This document shows, one piece after another, positions 37,359 to 48,300 of a stretch of DNA of 64,000 nucleotides. Location of the stretch: positions 124,001-188,000 of the forward strand of contig MCFL01000030.1 in NCBI GenBank assembly GCA_002102555.1, read 5' to 3'. This DNA is from Catenaria anguillulae PL171 (lineage: Eukaryota; Blastocladiomycota; Blastocladiomycetes; Blastocladiales; Catenariaceae). The notes beneath the pieces are model-generated. The model did not search any database. It saw only the letters and a list, made by a program, of their open reading frames with translations, and had not been told where the DNA came from. The stretch's first letter is position 1, and every line of letters begins with the position of its first letter. A program made the translations under genes and the position numbers.

Positions 37359-40300
37359 TCACGAAAGCTTTGGCTTCTTGGCTTTTCTGGACGACGATCC
37401 GCTCGAATCCTTTGCTGATCTCTTGGCTTTGTGCCGCGACTTGGACGTGCCAGGCTGAGATGAAGTAGGTCTGGCGGTCTCGAAATCAGTCGACGCAGCC
37501 GGCGACGGCAGGGGCAAATGCGGAGAACCCGTTGTCGCTAACCATTCGAGACTGGTCATGTACATGGAAAAGGCTTCTTGCTCGGCAACTTCAGAGTCAA
37601 AGTCGATGCAACAGCGCATTTGCGAGAGCTCGCCAAACATCTTTTGATCCAATGGCGGCAGCTCGGTCGCCGTATCTGAGGCATGCTCTTCCACCAGAGA
37701 TTGCTCTTGCTGGGGCTTGACGGCCACCGACGGCTCCAATGGCTCGTGGGAAATCGGCCGAGAATCCGGTGCTTGCGCAACCTCAGCCTCTGCAGCGGGA
37801 CCCCACGATGCCTGGTGATCAAACACGATGGCCGACATCTCGTTGGAATCCTGACTGGGCTGCATTTGCTTTTGCGGTTCGACAGCGGCGCTCGGCAAAA
37901 TGACTGACGGCGACGTTGATGTTGAAGCGCCCGCCCCATGACGTGACGGCGCACGGACCGGCGATGCATGCGCATGATGGAGCACAATCGGTGAGCGGGG
38001 TTTGGGCGTGGCCATCACGTAATCATTCAAAACCGTGACTGAAGCGGACGGCGCGGCTGGGGAACCAATGGCGGCGGGACTTGTCGTGGTCAGCTTGAGC
38101 GACGCAGCCATTGACGGATCCTTGCTCGAGTGCTTGCTGCGACCACGACCGCCGCTCTTGACAACAGGCGACCCGGTTCGCGATGAGGAGGATGTGCGAC
38201 GACCACTCGACAGCAGCTTGCCGCCGCTCAAGCGCTCCGCATCAGCCTCGGGCTCGGGTGATCCACGTGTTGACGTGGACATGGATCCAGCCAATGCCCT
38301 TGGAGCGCGCCCGTGAACCAAGTTTGGCCGACACGACGCGGCCATGGGCCGGATGTCGATGTTGGCCACGGGATGATATGTGAATGGCGCGGACTCGGGC
38401 AAGCTCGAAATGAGCTTGTACTCTGCGTGCCACTTTTGCCACACGGCCCGCGGTGGTGGACTGAGCAATCTCTCGACGGCCGCGGCTTGCACCGACTTGA
38501 GGGTCACCTCGATATCTCTGCCTGCACGTACAATAAGCGGTTGCTTGCCGCTCGTCCCGCCAGCCGTGCTGGAGCTTGCTTGATCGGAAATGGCAGGTTG
38601 CTGAGCGGATTCCGGGTTGCTGAAGATGAGCGAGCGGCCGCCGCGCAAAATGTCGGTCACAAGCACCATGTCGAGTCGGTGGACGCAGCCGTAAGACCGG
38701 CCAGAGGTGTTGAGGAACAAGACATGAAAGCTCTCGGGCGTGTTTCCGTCGAGTTTCTGGTCGTCCCAATCGCTCACGGGCACCGTGACGGCAGGATACC
38801 AAATGCCCTTGTCTAAGCACAAGACCAGATTGCGCTGATTGTCTACAAGCACCCGAAACAAAAGAGCGGCCATCAGCACTCAAACCACAGTCCGAGGAAA
38901 CACAAAACAAGGCAAGTTCGCAGAAACCAAAACGCACAGTTCTTCACCAGCAGCGGACCCTCGTCGTTAAACTGCCACTTGACCTTGCTCATTTTCGGCG
39001 AAATCTTGTACATGTCGTCCAACTTTGCCTGTACCTGACGCCATTCCGCCATTTGCTCTGGGGTTGCATCGACTTTATCCAACCGAGCGGACCGGCTATG
39101 CGACAGATCCGATCCGGCGGGCGAAAGGGACGACGATGCCGACGCAGTCACGGGCGATCGGGCCGGAGATGCCCACTCTTGATGTACATCGGTTCGTGGC
39201 TCAGTGCAGGCTTCGGTTGGCGGCATCATGGGATCGTCTAGTCCAGCGAGGGGCATGTGCTGCTCGGGAGCAGTCAACGAGGGAGCCGCCGCAGCAGAAA
39301 GAGTAATAGCAAAGGAAGTCGGTGTTGTGACTTGGCGCAAAAGACGGCGCTCGACCTCGTCGAGAATGTAATCCGCGGGCAATTCTGGTGGCCGCGAATT
39401 TGTTGGTTGCGGATGCACTGCTGAAGATGATGATGACGCTTGTTGTCCCGCACGCTTTTTGCTGCTTGCCGACTTGTGACTTGTACCCCCGGACCCGCTC
39501 GAGCCCGACGAATTCAAGCTTGTCGCCGCTGCCGCTCCTGTTGCAGGCGTGGACGTCGAGCCGACCAATCCACCCGGCCCATGTCCCATGGCCGCATGGG
39601 GCGGGGCATTCGGTGCAAACGCGTACTGCTGGTGCACGGGCAACTGCTGCACGTACGAAGTGGACCCCACAGCCTGTGCGACCATGGCCGACGTGGCTGC
39701 ATTGGCCACGGCCGACTGAATGCGGTGCGGCCACGGGACTGCAAACAAGAGCACGTTGCGCAAACACTTGTGGCAGTGGACATGACCCTGGGGCGAGATC
39801 CGATACACGTATGTGCGGCATTGGCAGAGGGCGCACGGGACCGTGAGCGGCTCGCCCAGCGCGTGCACGTCTTGGCCAATCATGGCAATGTAAACGCGAC
39901 GCTGGAAATCCGAGAGCGCGGAAATGGCGGCAGTGAGAACGTTGCGATCTGCGTCGTCACCATCGAAGAATGGGCTGTCGAGCCAGTCAAGGGCCGGCGC
40001 GGATGAAGCCAGGTTGGAATTGTTGAGCGAGTTGGCCGAGGTGACGCGTTGGACAACGCGCGAGCCAGCCGTGGGTAGAGTCGACGAGGACATTGGGCGG
40101 GAATCGGAGGATGCACCACCCAAGGGTGTTGAATGGCGGTGGTGGCTCGACGCGGCGGAGTCTACATCCATTGGGTCGTCTCCACCTTCGTCCAAATGAA
40201 CAGAGCCGCCGCCGCGCCAGCACCAGGACTCGTGTTGACATTATTGTGATTCTGCTGCCCCAGGACAGCCATCTGCTGGCCCGACGTGAGTGCAAACCAA

Positions 40301-41813
40301 CCCCTATGCGTCAACTCGCATGACTCGCACATGCACTCGCAATTGGCCGTGCCGAAATAATCCCCACCATAACACACGGACAATTCTTGGCCAATGGCAA
40401 TCGGCCGGAGCACACGAAAATGCACCTCGCCCGTCCGATGCACCACAAACGCCAAGTTTGGCCTGCAATCGTGGTTGACAAACCTACCCGGCCCCAAAAA
40501 CAAGTTGTGCTCGCCCGACCGCCGCGACAACAAGACGGAAAAGTCACGCCCACGGTCTTGCAAGTCCTCTTCCTCCTCGTGTGATAGCGAGACGAGACGG
40601 CCGCCGCACAGGAGCAGCTCGTCGCCTGGGCTCCACGCGCGGTTGGCAACAAGCGCGGCTTGGGCAATGCCGCGGGACCGGTCGGCTATGGCGGCCGGTG
40701 TGGAAATGACGCCCGAGTCGTATCGGGTCGTTTCCACCAAGTCGAACCCAGCCATGGCGCTGTGCATGGAAATGTAGCGTTGGAAGTGCCGGCAAAAGTG
40801 ACGAATGTATGGAAGTGGGCACTCAGTTTCGATCCAATCGCGAAGCCAAGGAATGGAGCTGTTGAGGAGGAAACACATGTGCGTCGCAGTATTTGTCCAG
40901 TGAGCAGAATTCCAGGCGCTTGGTTACACCAAAAGATAGACGGCGGACCTGATGATGATGTGCGCCGCCACGTTCAATGTAATCTCGTCCCCGACATATC
41001 GACGAATGGCATCGGCGAGCACATTGATGTCGACGGGATGGTCTTTTGGCGCCCGGACAACAGAATCGGGAACGATAAACATGGATTCGGCGGGCGCAAT
41101 GGTATCCAATTGCAATTGCGGTTGGGCTTGGTGGCCGTGATGATGAGTGTGAGCGCAATTGTTCTGCCGCCAGGACCTGCAGCCGCCGCCACCGCCGGCA
41201 TGGTGTCAGGATGCTGCTGCTCCTGCTGTGGCTGTTGTTGTTGTTGTTGTTGTTGTTGCTGGCCGTCAGTACTTTCGGCTCGCCTCGAGTGCTGCCGCAA
41301 AGCAGCCGATGACGCTGTCGATCCTCGGCCAGCGTCGCTGGACCGCATCGACTGGACTCCGAGATCCATTTTGCGCGTACGGAACCCGAGAAAGAGCGAG
41401 TCGAGCAACACATGGGTTGCAATATCGTCAAACGCCGCCAGAATACGATACGAGGGAGCGGGCGCGAATTGCGAGACGAGGCCCGGATGAATCTCGGCGA
41501 GTGCCACGTCCAAAGATGCCTCGCCGTGGTGCGACAGGTGTTGGGCCAAGGTCCGCTGGGCGACGGTCCTGTGCGATTCGGCCGAGGAGGCGGCCGCCTG
41601 CCCTGGTTCAGCCCCTGTCGGCGCCGAAGCAGAAACACCTGCTCCCGTCTCGACGGAAGAAGCACCACCGTCAAGACTCGAGGCAGGCGTTGCTGTTGCA
41701 ATCGACATGGAAAATTTGCCGTTGGGAGGAGGAGAGACTCGAGAGCTGAGATCGTGAATTGATTGCGCCGCAGCGTGGAGATTTTGGCGAGTGGGTACGG
41801 CTGCTACCGTCAT
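37359..41813 (-). CDS. Suv4-20/KMT5-like histone lysine methyltransferase A
   Basis: Expected to methylate histone H4 Lys20. Coding blocks run from ATG 41813 to about 41180, then 41176-40949, 40858-38938 and 38842-37359. The intron at 40859-40948 (90 nt) and the one at 38843-38937 (95 nt) are clear. The Suv4-20 N-terminal signature is DDIATHVLLDSLFLGFRTRK. SET motifs are RDFSVLLSRRSGEHNLFLGP, RFVNHDCRPN and GQELSVCYGGDYFG, followed by post-SET CECMCESCE. Beyond the SET domain lies a long extension: MDVDS, a C-x2-C-x16-C-x2-C knuckle (CALCQCRTYVY..GHVHCHKC), a second module starting YNQRNLVLCLDKGIWYPA, and a Ser/Pro-rich tail ending KKAKKPKLS-like. A poly-Gln tract precedes the SET. Two -1 frame changes (about 41170 and 40210) interrupt otherwise conserved sequence. 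Confidence 0.83.
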
Positions 41814-43716
41814 GGTTCTGAAAGGGGGCCGCTTGTCTGGGTGTCGGGCGCCGGTCCTGGTGGTCAGCAAGGAGTGAGGGAGATGATCAACACGGGGCAG
41901 CGAACGGAATCGGCGATAGAGGAGCAACTCGGACAACGGACAACGGCTGGCAACGACGAAGCGCCAACAATACGGCAAAGAAACAGACAAGTAGGAGATG
42001 GCCGTACCGCGGCTTGAATTTTTGGTTTGTATGTCAGGGGCCAAATCCAAAGAGGAAGGGCGAAAGCGAGGGAAGAAACTGATCAACCATGAACCCCAAA
42101 GCCTTCAAGTTGCGTGAGGGAAATGCGTGCAAGACTGACGTGAAAATGCAACAGGGCCCCGCAGAGTAGCAACGCAAATTCGGGTGTTGAAGCAATGTTG
42201 AATGTATTGCCGAGAATTATCAGCGTCTCAGAACTTGACATCCAGCGTCGATGTTTCAACTTGAGTGGGAGAGCTGGCACGGCGGTGCTAAGGTCAGACA
42301 TCAGATTGTTTAGCGCCATGCCACACATCACTTAACCCAATCAAATCAATTTCGGCAAGTTGAGCGGTTTCATTTCGAGTTCCTGAAAAGCCAACTCTCA
42401 AAGAAAGAATCAGAGCGACAAAACAGTGTTTGACAAATCATTCAATGGGTTCCTCCTGGATTGCAGGTCAGTCGGGGGTTTTTCTTGTTACCTTGTGCCT
42501 TGTGGTTGTGCGTATAGGCCGGGCATCCAACAATTTTCAGGTGCCTCATGACATGCTCAGATCGCTCACCTTGGCCATGTGCGGCAGTTCCTCCTGCAAC
42601 CCCAGTATTTCAGTCAACAAACAGGTTGCAGACAAACACCGACAGATTTGCTTAGCGGCGATTGTGCCCCAAGATCCAAGCTCCGGTTCGAACAATAGCT
42701 TGAGGACTCCCCACCGCACTGGCTTTTCGCGGTTCAGTCGCTTACTCACATTTGGCTGCAGGGTTGCGATTGACGCGAGTAAACCGAACATCCGAAGACC
42801 ACTTGCGAATTTCGGCAAAACTATACTTGAGAGCTCGGCAAAAATTGTATTTGAAAGAATTTGGATGGGGATCATGCATGCTCAGTTAGCGTTTGACAAG
42901 GAATGATCCTAATCGAGATATGTCCCCAGTCTGATCACAGATCTCATCCGTTGAATCAAGGCTGCCAATGTATCCAGTTATTATACCGTCATTTTCTTTG
43001 AGCTTGGTGAGTTGGTATTGATTTTTCGGGTCAAAAGCCGTCGCCATGGCTCAGCGAACGAATTTCTGTATTGCTCCTTGTTCCTGATTGTTCGTTTTCG
43101 CGCTTTTCCAAACACTTTGTCGGCAGACGGGAGGGCTGAATTGAGGAGTGTGCCAAGCGTGGCAATGAAAATGCATCTTTGACTCAACTGAATCATCTTT
43201 GTCCAAGCAGCTGAACTGGATGGGCGACACAGAGCATGTCGATTCGAAGTGGTTCCAGATGGTCGACGCGAACGGGAATGGGAACACCAAGACCCACTTA
43301 TTCCTTTGCGTACACAGCTGGGAACGCACCCATATTTCTTTGCATATGCACTCAAGAGTGAGTTGCATTCCATGGATGTTGTGAACTCTGCTGCTTTCAA
43401 GCGTGAGCGGCTGTAAAGCAATGTTGGCCAGGCAGGCCATGCAAGGCTGAGGCGAGACGTGCTTATCATTTGCATCAATTACTCGCCTTGTTTACGTTTG
43501 AACTTGCCCAACGCGCAGAAAAAACACAAGTCGCGTCATTCCTGTTGGCCGCCACCCATGACCATGACGCAAAAAAAAACCTTGAAATACGGCCACAGAT
43601 CCCTCCACTGCTATTTACTTCACTGCGCTTCCAACCACCTCAACGTCACAGATATCGATGCACCCGCTGTCTTCTCTCCTCCCTGTCTCATATCATATCG
43701 TCACCAACCAAGCACC
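41814..43716. other. Divergent intergenic region, no gene seen
   Basis: This is 1.9 kb between the divergently transcribed SET gene A (-) and heme oxygenase (+), so it should hold both promoters. Open frames at 42430-42906 (+) and 42546-42875 (-) overlap each other and match nothing I know. A weak direct repeat (CGGCAAAA followed by a TTGARA-type string) is seen near 42814 and 42837. Confidence 0.5.
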
Positions 43717-44903
43717 ATGACCGCTGCCGCAGCCACCACCGAATCCCCAACCCTCGCCGCCGCGCCCTCAACGGCCCCCACGGCCACTGGGCCGCAAGCC
43801 CCGCCCACGTCGTTTGACCGGATCTACACGGACGAAGACGACCCGAACCTGCTCCATCGCAAGCTGCTCGCTGCCGTGTACGCCGAGCACGAAAAGATTC
43901 GGTTTGCCGAGGTGGTCATGTCGCTGCAAAAGGCGACGCTGCCGCTCGTCCACTACGTTCTGTACCTTGCCACGCTCGCGCAAATCTACATTGCCCTTGA
44001 ATCTGCCCTCGACTCGGCAGCCCAAGCTGCAACGGCTACGGGCGACAGCCACAATGTCATGCCGCGCATTCACTTCCCAAGGGAACTCAACCGCCTGCCC
44101 GCCGTCCTCAGCGACCTGGCCTTCTTTGTCGGCAAGGAAAATGTCGACAAATGGGTTGCCCTTGCCGAAACTAAGGCGACGCGCGAATGGGCAGACCGCC
44201 TCAAGTCACTTGCCACGGGCGCCAACCACGGATCGCACTGCCTCATTGCACACAGCTACACGCGGTACCTTGGCGACCTTGCCGGTGGGCAGATTTTGCG
44301 CCATCGTGTAGCAAAGATGTACCAGCTGCCCAGTGATGGCGAGGGTGGCTTCAAAGGGATTGCGTTTTACGAGTTTCGGGCCATTCCAGACGTCAAGTAC
44401 TTCAAGGCCATGTACCGGCAGACGCTCAACCAGATTGGCGACGAGTTGGGTGAAGGGTGCAGGGACGAGATTTGCAAGGAGGCCATTTTCTCGTTTGAGC
44501 TCAACTATCGCATTTTGGAGGAGTTGGCCGAGGTGGTCAAGACCTTGACCGAGTTCCCTGGACATCGTACGTTGTCCCTTGGCTTTATTTTTCCTACGAA
44601 TCGACGCTCACATTTCTTCTCCTGTGTACAGTCACTGCTCATGGCGTGCCCGATGAAGTCAAGCTCGCAGGTTACCCTGATGCGCCGTCGCCCACTCCCG
44701 TTGCGGAACCGCCGTCGCCAACCACGGCCAAGGCCATTGCCGATGCCATGCCCGTCGGCCATCCAATGGTCTCTGGTGCGGCGGGCGGCAAGTGCCCAAT
44801 GCGGACGGCCGTCCCCATTGTGGGCGACCCGAGCGTGTCCACGTCCATCATGGCGCTTGGTCTTGGGTTCCTTGGGTTTGCCATTGGCAAGTCGCTCAAG
44901 TAA
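43717..44903 (+). CDS. HMX1: Heme oxygenase, tail-anchored
   Basis: Cleaves heme to biliverdin, CO and ferrous iron, using electrons from NADPH-cytochrome P450 reductase at the ER surface. Exons 43717-44566 and 44632-44903 (65-nt intron, phase 1) give 373 residues. The proximal haem-ligand histidine lies in YAEHEKIRFAEVVM, near residue 55. The distal-helix signature is HSYTRYLGDLAGGQILR. The helix YRQTLNQIGDEL and the string EAIFSFELNYRILEEL are typical of the family. The C-terminus ends in a hydrophobic segment (STSIMALGLGFLGFAIGKSL) that fits a tail anchor, as in fungal and animal enzymes. The N-terminus is an Ala/Thr/Pro-rich extension. It sits between two divergent paralogous SET genes. 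Confidence 0.95.
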
Positions 44904-45348
44904 AGTGGAAGTGTTGTTGGATTGATGTGTGTGCCTGTGCGATGGCTGGCTGTTGTTTGTGTACTTAGACTTGTTTCCCTTTGCCCCTTTACCCCACCTC
45001 CATCCCCATGCAATCTATGCTCTCTTGATGCTTGCTCGCAATGTCACCCACGGATTCGTTGTTCTTGTGTCCATTATTCATTCAACTCACATCAATTTCT
45101 TTGGTCATGTTTTCTTTGTACCTCTGGCTGATTCGCGCTTGTCGCCCTTGCTGTCGCGGCCCATTGCTTGCCACTGTGCCGCTGACCAGTTGTGTCTTGG
45201 ACGGTTCAGTCGCGCGTCATTCACGTCCGAATTGGACAACCTGCGAACATATTGCATCCCCTTGGCCCACTTTGCTGCTCCGTTGCTCAAGCGCCAACAG
45301 GAGACGACCAACGACTCGACCCTGTGCACACTGATCGAGACAAGACAA
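44904..45348. other. Spacer between heme oxygenase and SET gene B
   Basis: This interval contains the heme oxygenase 3' end and the promoter of the second SET gene, both on the + strand. A protein-like frame continues upstream of 45349, but no better start codon stands out. Confidence 0.4.
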
Positions 45349-48300
45349 ATGACGCTGCCCCGCCAAACTCGATCAACAACCGACAGTCATGTTGCCAAAC
45401 GCACGCGGTCAAGCTTTCAGCAAATTGTTATTGACCCGTCATCCCCGCCGTATTCAAACCCGGCCCAAGCAGGCGCGGTGCGGGTTGCTGTTGGGAGGGT
45501 TGTCAAGCGGCGGCCGCCAGCAAAAGTCGTAGGCGACAAGAAGGCAGTTGCCGCACAACATCGCAAGATCAAAGTCAGCGATGGCGAGAAACCAGTGCCC
45601 TCTTCGCCTCCGCCTGCACGTCGGTCTGGTGCTGCTCGGGATTCGCCGCCAGGAGTTGGAATAAGCGAGGAGCAGGCGCTGTCGGCGACAGCACCGGCCA
45701 GACAGGGAGGTAGCCAGCGTTCGCAGCAAATGGCAACGCTGCCTCACAATACAACGACAATCGGCGCTCCAGCCTCCAATCAACGGCGAGTTCGCAAGAT
45801 CACAACATATACTACTCGTCCAAACTCAAGTCCGGCTGTCTCGACACCACGGCGGACTTTACGCAAATCCACGCATCCAGTGACTGAGCCAGGAGCTGAT
45901 CTGGCACCACCCGCCGTTGCCGCCACAACCCCGACCGCGACCCGTCCCACCGCGCCGACCCCAGCTCCAGCGGAATCAAGGGCATCGAGTGATCTCGACC
46001 CGACCCCCGGCCCGTCCACAGCTGTTGTACGCACACGAGCACGCCACCCGTCTCCACGCTCGAGTGCAGCCAGCATGTTGGGTGGCACCAGTCCTGCACC
46101 GTCGTCATCATCGACCATTTCCGTCTCGGACGATGCTCCATCGCCTTTGCCTGCAACATCAGGGAAAGCAATTGAGGGCGCGGTTGCGTCGCCAAGGAAG
46201 CGGCTTGCTCGAGAAAAGGGCGCTGACGGCCGCGACGAAAGTGTATCGCGGCGGCCGAAAGACGCTCGGCATGAATCATCTCGTCGCAGCAACAAGTCGG
46301 CGGTTTTGGCTTTGGCAGATGTCTTGGCGCTCAGCAGCAGAGAGGGAGCCTCAAAATCTCTGAGGATCAGTCCATCACCGGTACGTCTCGTGTCCATGGC
46401 CTGCATGCACTCAGGGGCAGCTTGAGGGGCAAAGTCAGGGGCTCGTGGTGACAGGAGACGACCCCAGTTGCCCTGCCCCGTTGTGATCTGATCTACGAAC
46501 TCTGACCGACTGATTTGTCTCGTGCGCAATGATCACCTTGAATCCATCATCTTCGCCAGGCCGCTGTGACCAGTAAGGCTGCTGCCGCTCGCATCCCGCT
46601 CAACTCACCAGCTCGATCCCAATCCCCGCCAGCCTCACCAACGGCCGCTGCGGTTGCCTCCGCCGTCTCTGTCACTGGCACATCGAGCCGACCTTTGCAA
46701 TCTCACCCGCCACCGCTTCCGCCCAACGCTGCCGCTGCCCTTTCGCCATTTCCACCTCGACACGCAACGTCCCCATACGTTGCAACCCCGAGCCCGGCCC
46801 GCCAGCCCGTCTCCTTGTTCTTGAGCGTCGCTTCACCCTCTCGTTCCGGCGATGGCATTCGCATTCCCAGTGATCTTCACACGGCCGGATCGGTTCATCT
46901 GCCGTCTCTTGGGACGAGTGGGAGACATGTGTCGCCATCAACCCGGCCCCGATCCGGCACAATGACCCACCGCAATGCATCCACCAGCATCATTGGGGAC
47001 GATCTCAATTCTGACAATGCAATAGATTGTCGGCAAGCCAATGGAGATGCCGCCGACGACGATGAAGACACGATGGTGATTGACTTGACTCCACCCGTCT
47101 CGCGCACTGCCTCACCTCGCCCCGCACCCCTCTCCTTGTCCCTGTCTCGCACTTCATCTTCGACGCCGTTGCCGTCGCCCAAACGCTCAACCAGTGATCA
47201 ATCTGCACCGCCAACACAACTCGACTCGCCGCCAGCAACCACGGCCAGCCGCTCACGGTCACGGTCAAGCACACCAACGTTCCCACCCACGGACCCAATC
47301 ATGCTTGCGCACCTCACCTTTTCGGCGCACCTCTCGTCGCACTCGCACCTGCCACACCGCGGCTGGACACTTATTTCGCCCGACGTGATGAAAAACACGC
47401 ATGCGGCCGAAACCTATTGGTCACTGGCCGCCTACGACGATGTGTGCTCGCACGTGCTCCTCGACACTTGTACCTTGCGTTCCGCACGCGCAAAATGACG
47501 TTTCATCATCCCGGGTTTGCCGGGTTGGGCGACGTGCCGCATCGGATCCGAACGTGTCCCGCAGACGTGAAGGTGCCCACCGCAACCGTGGCAGAGATTG
47601 TGCGGCGGTTTGCGGCAGACGAGATATCACTGAATACGGCCGTGCACGCCGTGATTGCGTACATGCTCACTTTCCTCCTGCTCTTTCCTGGTGTTTGGTT
47701 TGCTCAACTTGACCCTTGTGACTGCTCCTCTATGATTGTTTATGTAGATGCATCCCTTGGCTGCGCACCTGGCTCACGTCGCAACTCGCGCTGCCACACG
47801 TTCGCCATTTTACCCGGCACATGCGCAGATACATGTCCATGTACGGGCACACGCGGGGGTCGACTTGACGGAATGCAAGCGGTACCCAAGTGCCGCCATG
47901 CCGCCCGCCACGCCCACGTCTGCCTGCTCCACCTCCATGTCAAACGCATCCACAACAGCCGTGGCCGCAAGTGCAGTTGCAGAGTGGGGTCAAGCCATGC
48001 TGGTCGCCACGCGCACGTTGTACCCGGGGCATTTGCTCCCACTGTGCACGGCACAGCTCGCAAAAGTGTCGAGAGCTGATGCAGTGGTTGTGGAGGCACA
48101 TGGCGCCGATTTTTCAGTCATCGAGTCGGGCAAGCTCGGGTCAGAGTGCTTGCTTGCCGGGCCTACGCTGTTTGCCAACCACGATTGCCATCCCAACGCA
48201 CAGTTCTTGCCCTATGGGCCCACGGGTGTCATGCTCAAGGTGTTGCGCGAGATCAAAGTGGGCGAGGAAGTGCTTGTCAAGTACGGCGAGCGGTACTTTG

